This document shows positions 28,608-37,349 of a stretch of DNA of 64,000 nt, in pieces. Each line of letters opens with the position of its first letter. The stretch's first letter is position 1. The translations under genes and the position numbers were made by a program. Origin of the DNA: Planctomycetota bacterium (GTDB taxonomy: Bacteria; Planctomycetota; Phycisphaerae; UBA1845; PWPN01); the NCBI GenBank assembly GCA_022711465.1, contig JAKLEZ010000025.1:1-64000 (forward strand), read 5' to 3'. The notes under the pieces were generated by a model. The model was not told the origin of the DNA. It did not search any database and saw only the letters and a list, made by a program, of their open reading frames with translations.

Positions 28608-30893
28608 ATGCCCGCGCGAATTCCTCTGGTCAGGATCGCAGCGTACGGGTTCGGCGTGTGGTTGGGGGCGATGTGCGGCGTGAGCCGTGCCGAGAGCGGC
28701 CCCCGGGCGCTCGATGTCCCCCACTTTCCGGACCGGTTGTACACCTTCATCTGGCGAAACTGGACGGTTGTTTCCCCCGAGCGGCTGGCCAAGGTCCTCG
28801 ACACCAGCGCGGACAGGGTGCGCGAGATCGCCGTCTCGATGGGCTTGCCGGAGTCGCCCACCCTGCCGCCCGTGCCTGAGTCCCGGATCTACATCACGGT
28901 ATTGCGGCGTAACTGGCACCTGCTGCCCAGTGAACAGCTCCTGACCTTGCTGAACATCTCTGCCGAAGAGATGGCGGTCCGGCTTCGCGAGGATGATTTC
29001 CTTTTCGTCAAGTTGGGTCCGAAGCCGGCCTGCGAGCCGCTCAAGTACGCGCCACCCAGCAACGCCGCGAGAAGGCGGGCGGCCGAGATCCGGCAGACCC
29101 TCGGCGATGTCTTCGCCAAGGAACTCTCCACCCCCGCCGAGCCACGATTCAGTTTCATTGAGGAGTTGAGCAAGCTCGACCCAGCTGCGGGAATGCCGGC
29201 CTCTCCCACCGGATCGCCGCAAACCGGCCTGCGGTTCATCTATCCCTACTTCGCGCTGTTCGGCGACCTGCTGATGGACTCCAAACTCGACACCTTCCCC
29301 GAAGGCCTGCTTCAACGACTCGGGAGCCTGGGCGTCAACGGCGTCTGGATTCACACCGTGCTTCGGCAACTGGCCCCCAGCAAGATGTTCCCCGAGTTTG
29401 GTGAAGGCCACGAGGCGCGGCTGGCCAACCTCCGCAGGCTGGTCGAGCGTGCGGACAAGTATGGCATCAAGATCTACCTGTACATGAACGAGCCGCGGGC
29501 CATGCCGGCCGGCTTCTTCGACAGGCATCCGAGTCTCAAGGGTGTGGGTGAGGGTGAGTACTTCACCCTGTGTACCTCGGTGCCCGAGGTTCGGGCCTGG
29601 CTCAGCGACGCCCTCGCGCACGTCTTCGAGCAGGTGCCCGGCCTGGGTGGCGTCTTCACAATCTCCGCCTCGGAGAACCTGACCCACTGTGCGTCGCACT
29701 TCCAGTCTGCCCGATGCCCCCGCTGCAAGGAGCGGTCGCCCGCTGAGATCACTGCCGAGGTCAACGCCGTGATCGAAGCCGGCGTGCACCGGGGCAACCC
29801 GAACGCCAAGGTCATCGTCTGGGACTGGGGCTGGCCGGACGCCTGGGCCGCAGACATCCTCGCCCGGCTGCCGAAGTCAGTCTGGTTCATGTCGGTCAGC
29901 GAGTGGTCCAAGGAGTTCACGCGTGGGGGCGTGAAGCACCGCGTGGGCGAGTACTCGCTGTCGGTAGTCGGCCCCGGCCCCCGGGCGACCCGGCACTGGA
30001 AGCTGGCCCAGGAGCAGGGCCTCAAGACCGCGGCCAAGATGCAGATCAACAACACCTGGGAGATGGCCGCCGTGCCCTACGTTCCAGTGATGGACCAGGT
30101 GGCGGAGCATTGTGCCAACCTGGCCGGTGCCGGCGTGAACGGCTTCCTGCTCAGTTGGTCGCTGGGCGGCTATCCCTCGCCGAACCTGGAGATCGCCCGC
30201 CGATTCAGTCAGACCCCGCCGCCGACCGCGGAGGCCGTGCTCGACGCCCTGGCCCGCGAACGCTTCGGCTCCCAGGGTGCCCCTCACGCACGCAAGGCTT
30301 GGACCGCATTCAGCAAGGCCTACCTCGACTATCCCTTCGACGGCAGCGTCATTTACCACTGCCCGGTCCACCAGGGACCGGCCAACTTGCTCTACGCCAA
30401 GCCCACCGGCTACCGGGCAACGATGGTCGGCATTCCTTACGATGACGTGAACACCTGGCGGGGACCCTATCCGCCCGAGGTCTTCGCCGCCCAGATGGCC
30501 CGTGTGGCCGCGGGCTTCTACCAGGGCCTTGCCGAGCACCGTCGGGCGGCCGGAATGGCCCCGCCGGACCAGACCCGCAACGCCCAGGCCGAGGTCCGCT
30601 TCGCCGAGGCCGCTCAGATCCACTTCCAGACGGTGGCCAACCAGACCTGGTTTGTCATCGCCCGCGATGGCCTCCAGTCGGCGGCCGGCGAGCGCGGCGA
30701 CACCATCGAGCGGCTGCGACAGCTGGTCCAAGACGAGATCACCCTGGCCCGCCGGCTCTTCACCCTGACCTGCCAGGACTCGCGCATCGGCTATGAGGCC
30801 TCCAACCACTACTTCTATCTACCCGTGGACCTCATCGAGAAGGTGATCAACTGCGAGTACATCCTCCGCCACGATCTGGCTGCGGCAGAATAG
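28608..30893 (+). CDS. Large exported glycoside hydrolase-like protein with N-terminal helical repeats
   Basis: 761 residues with AAGGAGG just upstream and a signal peptide ending near 'GVSRAES'. Residues about 40-140 hold two similar blocks, 'YTFIWRNWTVVSPERLAKVL' and 'YITVLRRNWHLLPSEQLLTL', each followed by a second helix, like paired helix-turn-helix units. The rest resembles a (beta/alpha)8 barrel of the GH20/GH84 type ('YGIKIYLYMNEP', 'VFTISASENLTHC', 'VIVWDWGWPDAW'), with a Cys cluster 'CPRCKE'. It is probably a periplasmic or secreted carbohydrate-active enzyme. I cannot fix the catalytic acids or the family number. Confidence 0.72.
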   Translation: MPARIPLVRIAAYGFGVWLGAMCGVSRAESGPRALDVPHFPDRLYTFIWRNWTVVSPERLAKVLDTSADRVREIAVSMGLPESPTLPPVPESRIYITVLRRNWHLLPSEQLLTLLNISAEEMAVRLREDDFLFVKLGPKPACEPLKYAPPSNAARRRAAEIRQTLGDVFAKELSTPAEPRFSFIEELSKLDPAAGMPASPTGSPQTGLRFIYPYFALFGDLLMDSKLDTFPEGLLQRLGSLGVNGVWIHTVLRQLAPSKMFPEFGEGHEARLANLRRLVERADKYGIKIYLYMNEPRAMPAGFFDRHPSLKGVGEGEYFTLCTSVPEVRAWLSDALAHVFEQVPGLGGVFTISASENLTHCASHFQSARCPRCKERSPAEITAEVNAVIEAGVHRGNPNAKVIVWDWGWPDAWAADILARLPKSVWFMSVSEWSKEFTRGGVKHRVGEYSLSVVGPGPRATRHWKLAQEQGLKTAAKMQINNTWEMAAVPYVPVMDQVAEHCANLAGAGVNGFLLSWSLGGYPSPNLEIARRFSQTPPPTAEAVLDALARERFGSQGAPHARKAWTAFSKAYLDYPFDGSVIYHCPVHQGPANLLYAKPTGYRATMVGIPYDDVNTWRGPYPPEVFAAQMARVAAGFYQGLAEHRRAAGMAPPDQTRNAQAEVRFAEAAQIHFQTVANQTWFVIARDGLQSAAGERGDTIERLRQLVQDEITLARRLFTLTCQDSRIGYEASNHYFYLPVDLIEKVINCEYILRHDLAAAE

Positions 30894-30923
30894 CAGGACT
30901 GCTGCTGGAAGCGGGCACCCGAC

Positions 30924-31130
30924 CTAGAGCAGCGTGCGGTGATGGGCTGACCGGAGAACCTGACGATGCCAGAGGCGACCTGCCAGGGCGAGGGCGGCAC
31001 CGGCGGCGACGCCGATGATCGTGCCTGTGCCGGCCGCCGGCCAGAGGGTGGCGGAAAGGACGGCGGTGCCGAGCATGAGGGCCAGGCCGATATAGAAGAC
31101 CTGCTGGCTTTGTGAGAGTCGTTCCTGCAC
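30924..31130 (-). CDS. Small two-helix membrane protein
   Basis: 68 residues from a GTG at 31130, with GGAGGT six bases before it, a strong reason to believe the gene is real. Two hydrophobic segments ('VFYIGLALMLGTAVLSATLW' and 'IIGVAAGAALALAGRLW') with a short glycine-rich turn make a hairpin in the membrane. It is divergent from the aminopeptidase gene. No family is recognised and no function is offered. Confidence 0.7.
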   Translation of the reverse strand: MQERLSQSQQVFYIGLALMLGTAVLSATLWPAAGTGTIIGVAAGAALALAGRLWHRQVLRSAHHRTLL

Positions 31131-31254
31131 CGTGGGACCTCCATGATCGTTACGAGGCGAGTATGTATCGTCCGAAACGGCGGGCAGCTGGAATGATCGC
31201 AGTTATCGGTCCCTGGGCCTTGAGGGGGCGCTGCTGGTCGTGTACCCTGCGCCC

Positions 31255-32394
31255 ATGAGAGACCCAAGAATCGACAAACTCGCCCACGTTCTGGTCCATT
31301 ACTCCGTGGCCGTCCGGCGCGAGGACGTGGTCCGGATCTCGAGCCCGGTGACCGCGATGCCCCTGGTTCGAGCCGTCTACCGCGAGGTGCTCAAGGCAGG
31401 CGGGCATCCGTTGCTGCGCATCGTCGACGACGAGTGCACGGACATCTTCTATCAGTCGGCCTCGCCGGCCCAGCTCCGCTACATCAGCCCGCTGGCGGTC
31501 CGCGAGGTTGAGACCATCGACTGCTCGATCGGCCTCTGGGCGGACGAGAACACCAAGTCGCTGACCCGGGTCGATCCGAAGAAGCAGGCGATTGTCAGCC
31601 AGGCCCGCAAGCCGATCGTGAAGCGGTTTCTGTACCGGGCGTCGCTGAAGGGCGGAGACAAGCTCCGCTGGACCGGGACGCAGTTCCCGTGCCAGGCCGC
31701 CGCCCAGGATGCCGAGCGGTCGCTGGCCGAGTACGAGGACTTCGTTTACAGCGCCGGGCTGCTCGAGGCGCCCGATCCGGCCGCCTTGTGGCGGAAGTTC
31801 AGCGTCCGCCAGAAGAGAGTTGCCGACTACCTGGATGGCTGCCGGGAGATGCGGTTCCGCGCGCCGCAGGGCACCGACCTGACCGTGGGCGTCCGCGGGC
31901 GGCGGTGGATCAGCTGCGACGGCCACGAGAACTTCCCTGACGGCGAGGTCTTCACCGGCCCGATCGAGGATGCCACCGAGGGGGTCGTGTTCTTCAGCTT
32001 TCCCGCGGTCCACGGCGGTCGGGAGGCCCACGACATCCGTTTGAAGTTCAAGGCCGGAAAGGTCGTGAGCGCGTCCGCCACCAAGGGCGAGGACTTCCTC
32101 ATCCAGATGCTCGATCAGGACAAGGGTGCCAGGATCCTCGGCGAGATTGCCATCGGCACCAACTACGCCATCCAGGAGTACACCAAGAACACGTTGTTCG
32201 ACGAGAAGATCGGGGGCACCTTCCATGCGGCGGTCGGCGCGGCCTACCCCGAGACCGGTGCCAAGAACGACAGCGGGCTGCACTGGGACATGGTTTGCGA
32301 CCTTCGCCAGGGTGGCACGATCGAGGCCGACGGCAAGGTGATCAGCCGCAACGGGCGGTTCCTGCGGGCAGACTGGCCACAGCCGGGGCGGTGA
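31255..32394 (+). CDS. M29-family metal-dependent aminopeptidase
   Basis: 379 residues; the ATG at 31255 begins the family-like sequence 'MRDPRIDKLAHVLVHYS'. The C-terminal metal-binding region matches the thermophilic aminopeptidase family (AmpS/aminopeptidase T): Glu in 'GEIAIGTN', His and Tyr in 'GGTFHAAVGAAYPETG', and His and Asp in 'GLHWDMVCDL'. These ligate two divalent metals. It is a cytoplasmic exopeptidase removing N-terminal residues. The N-terminal domain is also typical ('SSPVTAMPLVRAVYREVLKAG'). Confidence 0.93.
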   Translation: MRDPRIDKLAHVLVHYSVAVRREDVVRISSPVTAMPLVRAVYREVLKAGGHPLLRIVDDECTDIFYQSASPAQLRYISPLAVREVETIDCSIGLWADENTKSLTRVDPKKQAIVSQARKPIVKRFLYRASLKGGDKLRWTGTQFPCQAAAQDAERSLAEYEDFVYSAGLLEAPDPAALWRKFSVRQKRVADYLDGCREMRFRAPQGTDLTVGVRGRRWISCDGHENFPDGEVFTGPIEDATEGVVFFSFPAVHGGREAHDIRLKFKAGKVVSASATKGEDFLIQMLDQDKGARILGEIAIGTNYAIQEYTKNTLFDEKIGGTFHAAVGAAYPETGAKNDSGLHWDMVCDLRQGGTIEADGKVISRNGRFLRADWPQPGR

Positions 32395-32568
32395 GGGAGC
32401 CGGCTGAGGTGCCGGGAAGAGAGTCTTCGGAGCGGGTGATCGGGTGTGGGCCCGGCCTCCGTCTTGCGGGATAGCCTCTCCTCAGGTACCGTCGCGGACG
32501 TGCCGCTTCCTGGGTGAGCCGGTGGCGCGAGCCTGGGTCATTCTCGTCATCTCGCTGGAGGATTGAAG

Positions 32569-33702
32569 ATGTCCTTCCTCGCGCGGTCTGTCTGTCTCGC
32601 ATTGATGTGCTGGGGCGGACCACTCCTGGCCCAGTCGGTGCACCGCGGGATCGCCCCCGGTACCGGCGATGGGGCCGAGTACTCGAATCAAGCCGCGTCG
32701 GCCGAGCGAGCGGGCCCTGCCAAACGAAGTCAAACCGCCGCCAGCGCTCCGGCCAGGACGGGATCACCGGGCACCCTGAAGAGGGTCACGTTCACCACCG
32801 AGGACGAGGTCCTGATCGTGGGCGCTTATGCCGAGCCACTACTCCGCAGCGGCGAGAAGCTCGCGCCCATGGCCATCCTGTTGCACATGTATCAATCCGA
32901 CCGATCCGCGTTCACCCCACTGATCGGACCTCTGAGGCGGGCCGGTTTTGCCGTGCTGGCCATCGACCTCCGTGGCCATGGGGAGAGCAACGCCCCGGCC
33001 AGACTGCAGCTGGCGGAACGCGTCCGCCAGCGGGATCCGGACCTCTTCAAGAGCATGCACCGTGACGTGGCCGCCGCCTATCTGTGGCTCCGTGACCAGC
33101 CGGGGGTGGATGCCGCCCGGTTCGTACTCGTGGGTGCCAGCGTCGGCTGCAGCGTGGCGCTGGACTATGCCGGGCGCGACAAGTCCGTCGATGCGGTCGC
33201 CTGCCTGACGCCGGGTACGGCCTATCTCGCCCTGGACTCCATGGCTCACATCGAGAAGTGCGCCAACCGTCCGATCCTCATGATCGCGGCCGAGGGGGAG
33301 CGAGCCGCCGCCGACCGACTGGCCCAAGCCGCCGGCCAGCACGTGACGGTGAAGGTGTTTCCCGACCAGCCCGCCCTGGGAGAGAAAGGCCTGCACGGAA
33401 CCAAGATGTTGGATAAGGTCGCGGACATCGACAAGACGATGATCGAGTTTCTGACCCGGTCCGTCGGCCCGCCGAGCACCCATCCGGTCATTGCCACGCC
33501 CAGAGGAAGAACCTACCACGAGCCAAACTCATCCTACGCCCGTCAGGCTGGCCGGTTGAACCTCCGCTGGTTCAGTTCCCCGGCCGAGGCTGAGGCCCGC
33601 GGGTTAAAGGCCCCCAAGACAAGCGACCAGATCGGCGTATCACCGGACGAACCGCCGAAGACGTCGGCATCCAGAAGGGGCGAGGCCAAGCGCTCTCGCT
33701 GA
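32569..33702 (+). CDS. Exported alpha/beta hydrolase
   Basis: 377 residues. The ATG at 32569 follows GGAGG by seven bases, and a signal peptide ends at 'PLLAQS'. The alpha/beta hydrolase core is clear: an oxyanion region 'ILLHMYQSDRSAF', 'VLAIDLRGHGES', the nucleophile elbow 'GASVG' and a candidate catalytic His in 'KGLHGTKML'. It is probably a periplasmic esterase or dienelactone-hydrolase-like enzyme. The last 90 residues are polar and low in structure ('KTSDQIGVSPDEPPKTSAS') and look like an unstructured tail. The substrate is unknown. Confidence 0.85.
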   Translation: MSFLARSVCLALMCWGGPLLAQSVHRGIAPGTGDGAEYSNQAASAERAGPAKRSQTAASAPARTGSPGTLKRVTFTTEDEVLIVGAYAEPLLRSGEKLAPMAILLHMYQSDRSAFTPLIGPLRRAGFAVLAIDLRGHGESNAPARLQLAERVRQRDPDLFKSMHRDVAAAYLWLRDQPGVDAARFVLVGASVGCSVALDYAGRDKSVDAVACLTPGTAYLALDSMAHIEKCANRPILMIAAEGERAAADRLAQAAGQHVTVKVFPDQPALGEKGLHGTKMLDKVADIDKTMIEFLTRSVGPPSTHPVIATPRGRTYHEPNSSYARQAGRLNLRWFSSPAEAEARGLKAPKTSDQIGVSPDEPPKTSASRRGEAKRSR

Positions 33703-33902
33703 GCTGGCGGAAAGAGCCGCCGAGGATGCCGGCGACCACATGCCGGCTGACACAGGTCGTGGTCAGCATGCCCAAGATGATCTCCCACCGGCGTTGGAGG
33801 ACCCCTGGCGGCCGCCCCGACCGGGCCGCTATGATGTGGACTCGGCCGGGAGGCCGGACTCCATCGGAATCTGAAACCGAACCCGGACAGGAGCAGCGAG
33901 TC

Positions 33903-34553
33903 ATGACCAGGATCGACATCCTTCAGCAGATCGAGAGCGCAGGCGTGGTGGCGATCATCCGGGCGTCGGGCAGCGAGCAGCTCATCGATGTGGTCGAGGC
34001 GCTCCGGGCCGGAGGGATCACCTGTATCGAGGTGACCATGACCACGCCGAACGCCCTCGAGGTCATCCGCAACGCTCGCCAGGCGTGCGGCGACTCGGCG
34101 GCGATCGGTGTCGGAACCGTGCTGGACGGGCCTACAGCCAACGCCGCTATTCTGGCGGGGGCCCAGTTCGTGGTCGCGCCGATCACCGACCTGCCGACGA
34201 TCGAGCTCTGCCGGCGGGAGGGAGTGCCGGTCTTCCCCGGGGCCATGACCCCGACCGAGATCGTCCGGGCCTGGCAAGCCGGAGCCGACATGGTCAAGGT
34301 CTTCCCCACCACATCGCTCGGGACGACGTTCATCCGCGACCTGCGCGGGCCGTTCCCACAGATCAAGCTCATCCCCACTGGCGGCGTCACGCTGGAGACC
34401 GTGGCCGATTTCATCAAGGCTGGTTCGGCGGCCGTCGGCGTCGGGTCCTCCCTGGTCACCAAGGCAGCGCTCAAGAACCGCGACTTCGCGGCCATCAAGG
34501 CAACGGCCGAGGAATTCCTGAAACGCGTGCGAGCGGCCAGGGGTCCGAGCTGA
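33903..34553 (+). CDS. eda: KDPG/KHG aldolase
   Basis: 216 residues from the ATG at 33903, with AGGAG upstream; the frame upstream is not coding. It has the 2-keto-3-deoxy-6-phosphogluconate aldolase residues: Arg20, Glu43 in 'CIEVTMTT', the 'GVGTV' loop and the Schiff-base Lys132 in 'MVKVFPT', then 'LIPTGGV'. It cleaves KDPG to pyruvate and glyceraldehyde 3-phosphate (Entner-Doudoroff and uronate pathways), in the cytoplasm. No dehydratase or kinase gene is adjacent, so KHG or another 2-keto-3-deoxy sugar acid could be the real substrate. Confidence 0.94.
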   Translation: MTRIDILQQIESAGVVAIIRASGSEQLIDVVEALRAGGITCIEVTMTTPNALEVIRNARQACGDSAAIGVGTVLDGPTANAAILAGAQFVVAPITDLPTIELCRREGVPVFPGAMTPTEIVRAWQAGADMVKVFPTTSLGTTFIRDLRGPFPQIKLIPTGGVTLETVADFIKAGSAAVGVGSSLVTKAALKNRDFAAIKATAEEFLKRVRAARGPS

Positions 34554-34647
34554 ACGCCATGTCCGATGACCGCCATCGCGCGGCGGAGAACGCAGACTCG
34601 CGCCGCGGACGGCCTGGTGCCACGGGCATGCTTGGCGGGAGGGACGC

Positions 34648-35862
34648 CTACGGGATGATGGTTTCCTGAGAGAGACAGCGCGGGCCTTGCGTTTCGTCAT
34701 CCCGCCAGAAGAGCTCGACGGTGTAGGTTCCGGGAGCCAGGTTGGCAATCGTCGAGCAGGACTCGTAGCAACACAGGCACTTGCATGGGGCAGGAACGTA
34801 CTCCGTCTCGGCCAGCCGCAGTGTTCGGCCGACCACGGTGAGCGTAGTGCGGATTTCGGTCAGACAGCAGTTGTACGTCGCGTTCTTGTGGACCACCCTC
34901 AGGGTGTTACCTTCCACGGTGACGGTGATCTCATCATCGCCGCACAGGCTGTTGGTGGCCGCCGTACTTCTCTTGGCAGAGGCTCTCGCCAGGCACCCGC
35001 TGTTGCTGTACGCCTTGAGCACCGGCATCCGCGGAACGATCAGGTTGAGGTGGTTGCGGATGGTCAGCATGTCGAGGAGGTTGATGGTTCCATCAGCACT
35101 CACGTCGATGCGGACGTTGTTGGCTGAAGTCGGCTGATTGAGCCCGTTGCGGACGGCGAGCAGGTCGAGAATGCTGATCAGGCCGTCACCGTTCACATCG
35201 CCGACCAGTACCCCGAAGTTCAGAACGTCCTGCACGACGCGGTCGGCTTCATCCACGATACCGGGGAAAGTGAGGCTCAACCGGGCGGCTTCGGGGGCTT
35301 CGGCGATGTCAATGGTGAGCTCGGCGCCGTTCGCGGTCGCGGACGTGACTCGCCCATTGCTGGCCGCCGTGCCGGCCAGGCGGACCGCCCATTCCGGACT
35401 GACGGCGAGTTGAACGGCCCGGTCGAAGGTGACCACGATCTGGGTGGGGCCGCCAAGCCGGCATTCGGCGGCCAGAATCGCTCCGGACAGCGGGTGAAGC
35501 AGGTCAATATCGGCTGTCGCGATGTAACCCTGAGACCGTCGAGACACCGCCCGGATGATGGACGGTGGTTGGTCGGCACAGATGCCCTTGGCGGCCACGC
35601 TCACGCCGGCCTGGGCAGCGCTGCAGGGGTTGGCGTAGGTCCGGCCATCGCAGCCGCAGATCGGATCGTCATCCGGGGGGCACGCCTCGGGACGGGCCAC
35701 GCAGATACCCTGGCCGCTGCAGTCGCCGGTTTCATGCTGGCAGTACTCCTGGCCGGCACAGTCCTGGTCGGTCTGGCACCTGGTCGACTGCCCGCTCGCG
35801 GAGGCGACCGTGAGGGCGGTGCAGAAAACCGTGGACGCCAGTACCCCAAGCCGCGAGAACAT
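34648..35862 (-). CDS. Secreted Kazal-dockerin protein
   Basis: 404 residues; the ATG at 35862 has AGGAGG six bases before it. A signal peptide ending 'SASGQS' is followed by a Cys-rich Kazal-like segment ('CPPDDDPICGCDGRTYANPC'), a beta-sandwich-like stretch, and a type I dockerin pair of calcium-binding repeats ('DVNGDGLISILDLLAVRNGL' and 'DVSADGTINLLDMLTIRNHL'). The C-terminus has a second Cys-rich beta region ('CKCLCCYESC'). Dockerins dock to cohesins or act in self-association in Planctomycetes. No cohesin is in the window. It is probably extracellular. Confidence 0.85.
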   Translation of the reverse strand: MFSRLGVLASTVFCTALTVASASGQSTRCQTDQDCAGQEYCQHETGDCSGQGICVARPEACPPDDDPICGCDGRTYANPCSAAQAGVSVAAKGICADQPPSIIRAVSRRSQGYIATADIDLLHPLSGAILAAECRLGGPTQIVVTFDRAVQLAVSPEWAVRLAGTAASNGRVTSATANGAELTIDIAEAPEAARLSLTFPGIVDEADRVVQDVLNFGVLVGDVNGDGLISILDLLAVRNGLNQPTSANNVRIDVSADGTINLLDMLTIRNHLNLIVPRMPVLKAYSNSGCLARASAKRSTAATNSLCGDDEITVTVEGNTLRVVHKNATYNCCLTEIRTTLTVVGRTLRLAETEYVPAPCKCLCCYESCSTIANLAPGTYTVELFWRDDETQGPRCLSQETIIP

Positions 35863-35941
35863 CTCCACCCTCCTCGTCGCTCAAAGCCGAGGTCTTCAAG
35901 GATGATCGCGGGGAAATGGCCTTTACGACCCCGCGCCTGTA

Positions 35942-35970
35942 AATATACCTATTCAACGAACGAGAGGCAA
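35942..35970 (-). promoter_or_regulatory. Sigma-70-type promoter for the Kazal-dockerin gene
   Basis: On the minus strand: TTGCCT (35965-35970), 17-base spacer, TATATT (35942-35947). The leader would be about 70 bases to the ATG at 35862. The site sits in a short AT-rich patch. Confidence 0.55.
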
Positions 35971-36057
35971 AGAAGTTGTCTCGAGAAAGGATGAAAAGCC
36001 GAAAGCTCACGAGATCGAAACCAGGGGAATCGAACGCCTGGGGGAAGGCACCGGGTC

Positions 36058-37053
36058 ATGCCTGTGAACCATGGGGATAGCGGCGCGAAGTGGTGGGTTC
36101 GGGCGGTGCTTTGGTTGAACGACCTGCACCGGCGGATGCTCGGCGTCTGGTTCAGCATTCTCGGTCCGCGGGTGGCCTACGCGGTCACGGGATTGCTGGC
36201 CCGGCTTCTGTACCGGCTGCTGACGCCACTCCGGCAGCTGAGCGAGGCTCAGTGTGCAGCCGCCCTGGCCGGCCTGATCCCCGCAAGCGCCGTAACCCGT
36301 GTCGCCGAAAGGGCCTTCGTTCACCGGGTTTGGGATCTCACTGATCTCGTGTTGGCCGATCGGCTTCTGCACGCGGGGACGTACGAGCGGTACGGCGGCC
36401 TAGTACCCGAGCCTCACCTGGCTCGGATGCTGGCCCTCCAGCGGCGTGGTCAGCCGGTCATCCTGCTCAGCAGCTATTATGGGCCGTTCGACCTGCTGCC
36501 CGTCTTCCTGGGCTTCAACGGCATTCGGGCTGCGGCCGTCTACCGCCGGCATGCCAATGCGGCCTTCGATGCCTACCGGCGACGGATTCGCGCTCGCGGC
36601 GGGTGCGAGCTGGTTGAGGTTGAGCGCGGGGCCGATCGCTTGGCCGCTGCCCTTCAAGCGGGCGGTTCGATTGCCCTGGTGGCGGACCACTACGCCGACC
36701 GGCGGGGCATGGAGGCCACCTTCCTCGGTTTGCCCACCCGGGTTATGAGGTCGGTTGGCCTGTTCGCTTGGCGGTACGAGGCGGACGTGGTTGTGGCCGG
36801 CATTCGTCGCCTGGGGACGTTCCAGTTCGAGATCATCGTCGAGGACGTCATCGATCACACCGACTGGCGGGACGAGGAGGATTCGGTTGCGTACATCACC
36901 AACCGTTACCTGCGTGGCCTGGAGCGCATCATCGTGCGTGATCCGACGCAGTACCTCTGGGCGCACACCCGCTGGGGACATGAGGCGGCGCTGCGGGCCT
37001 TGCGGGCGAGCGGCCCCGTCCCCGGCGCTGCCGCGGGAAACGCCGGCAAGTGA
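36058..37053 (+). CDS. Lipid A acyltransferase-family protein, catalytic His replaced by Tyr
   Basis: 331 residues of the LpxL/HtrB-like acyltransferase family: an N-terminal hydrophobic helix, then the acceptor motif region 'ILLSSYYGPFDLLP', 'VYRRHANAAFDAYRRRI' and 'GGSIALVADHYADRRGMEATFLG'. In active enzymes the motif is H-X4-D/E. Here Tyr140 stands where His is expected, while Asp145 is kept. Known members transfer acyl chains to lipid A precursors at the inner membrane. This one may be inactive, use another base, or have a different reaction. It lies alone, away from lpxD/lpxI at 56-58 kb. Confidence 0.82.
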   Translation: MPVNHGDSGAKWWVRAVLWLNDLHRRMLGVWFSILGPRVAYAVTGLLARLLYRLLTPLRQLSEAQCAAALAGLIPASAVTRVAERAFVHRVWDLTDLVLADRLLHAGTYERYGGLVPEPHLARMLALQRRGQPVILLSSYYGPFDLLPVFLGFNGIRAAAVYRRHANAAFDAYRRRIRARGGCELVEVERGADRLAAALQAGGSIALVADHYADRRGMEATFLGLPTRVMRSVGLFAWRYEADVVVAGIRRLGTFQFEIIVEDVIDHTDWRDEEDSVAYITNRYLRGLERIIVRDPTQYLWAHTRWGHEAALRALRASGPVPGAAAGNAGK

Positions 37054-37349
37054 TCCACCTCGGCCGGGAAGAAACGCTACTGCGGCCCGGAGCCCGATGG
37101 ACGGAACTCGATTCGCGCCGGTGGTTCGGTGTTGCCGTAGGCCGTGTCGCGAATGGCGTTTGGAATCAGCATGCGATCTGCGCGGGGATCTGCACGCCAC
37201 CTTCCGCTGTCCTCAGCCCGCCTGCCAACTGAGGTTGAGAAACGCCAGACAGACACGCCAGGAGTTCTCGGCAGAGTGCTCCGGTGATGTATTCACATGC
37301 AGTCGCCTGGTGGTGACGGAGAAGGGCACGGCGGTCTTGGCCCGCATGC

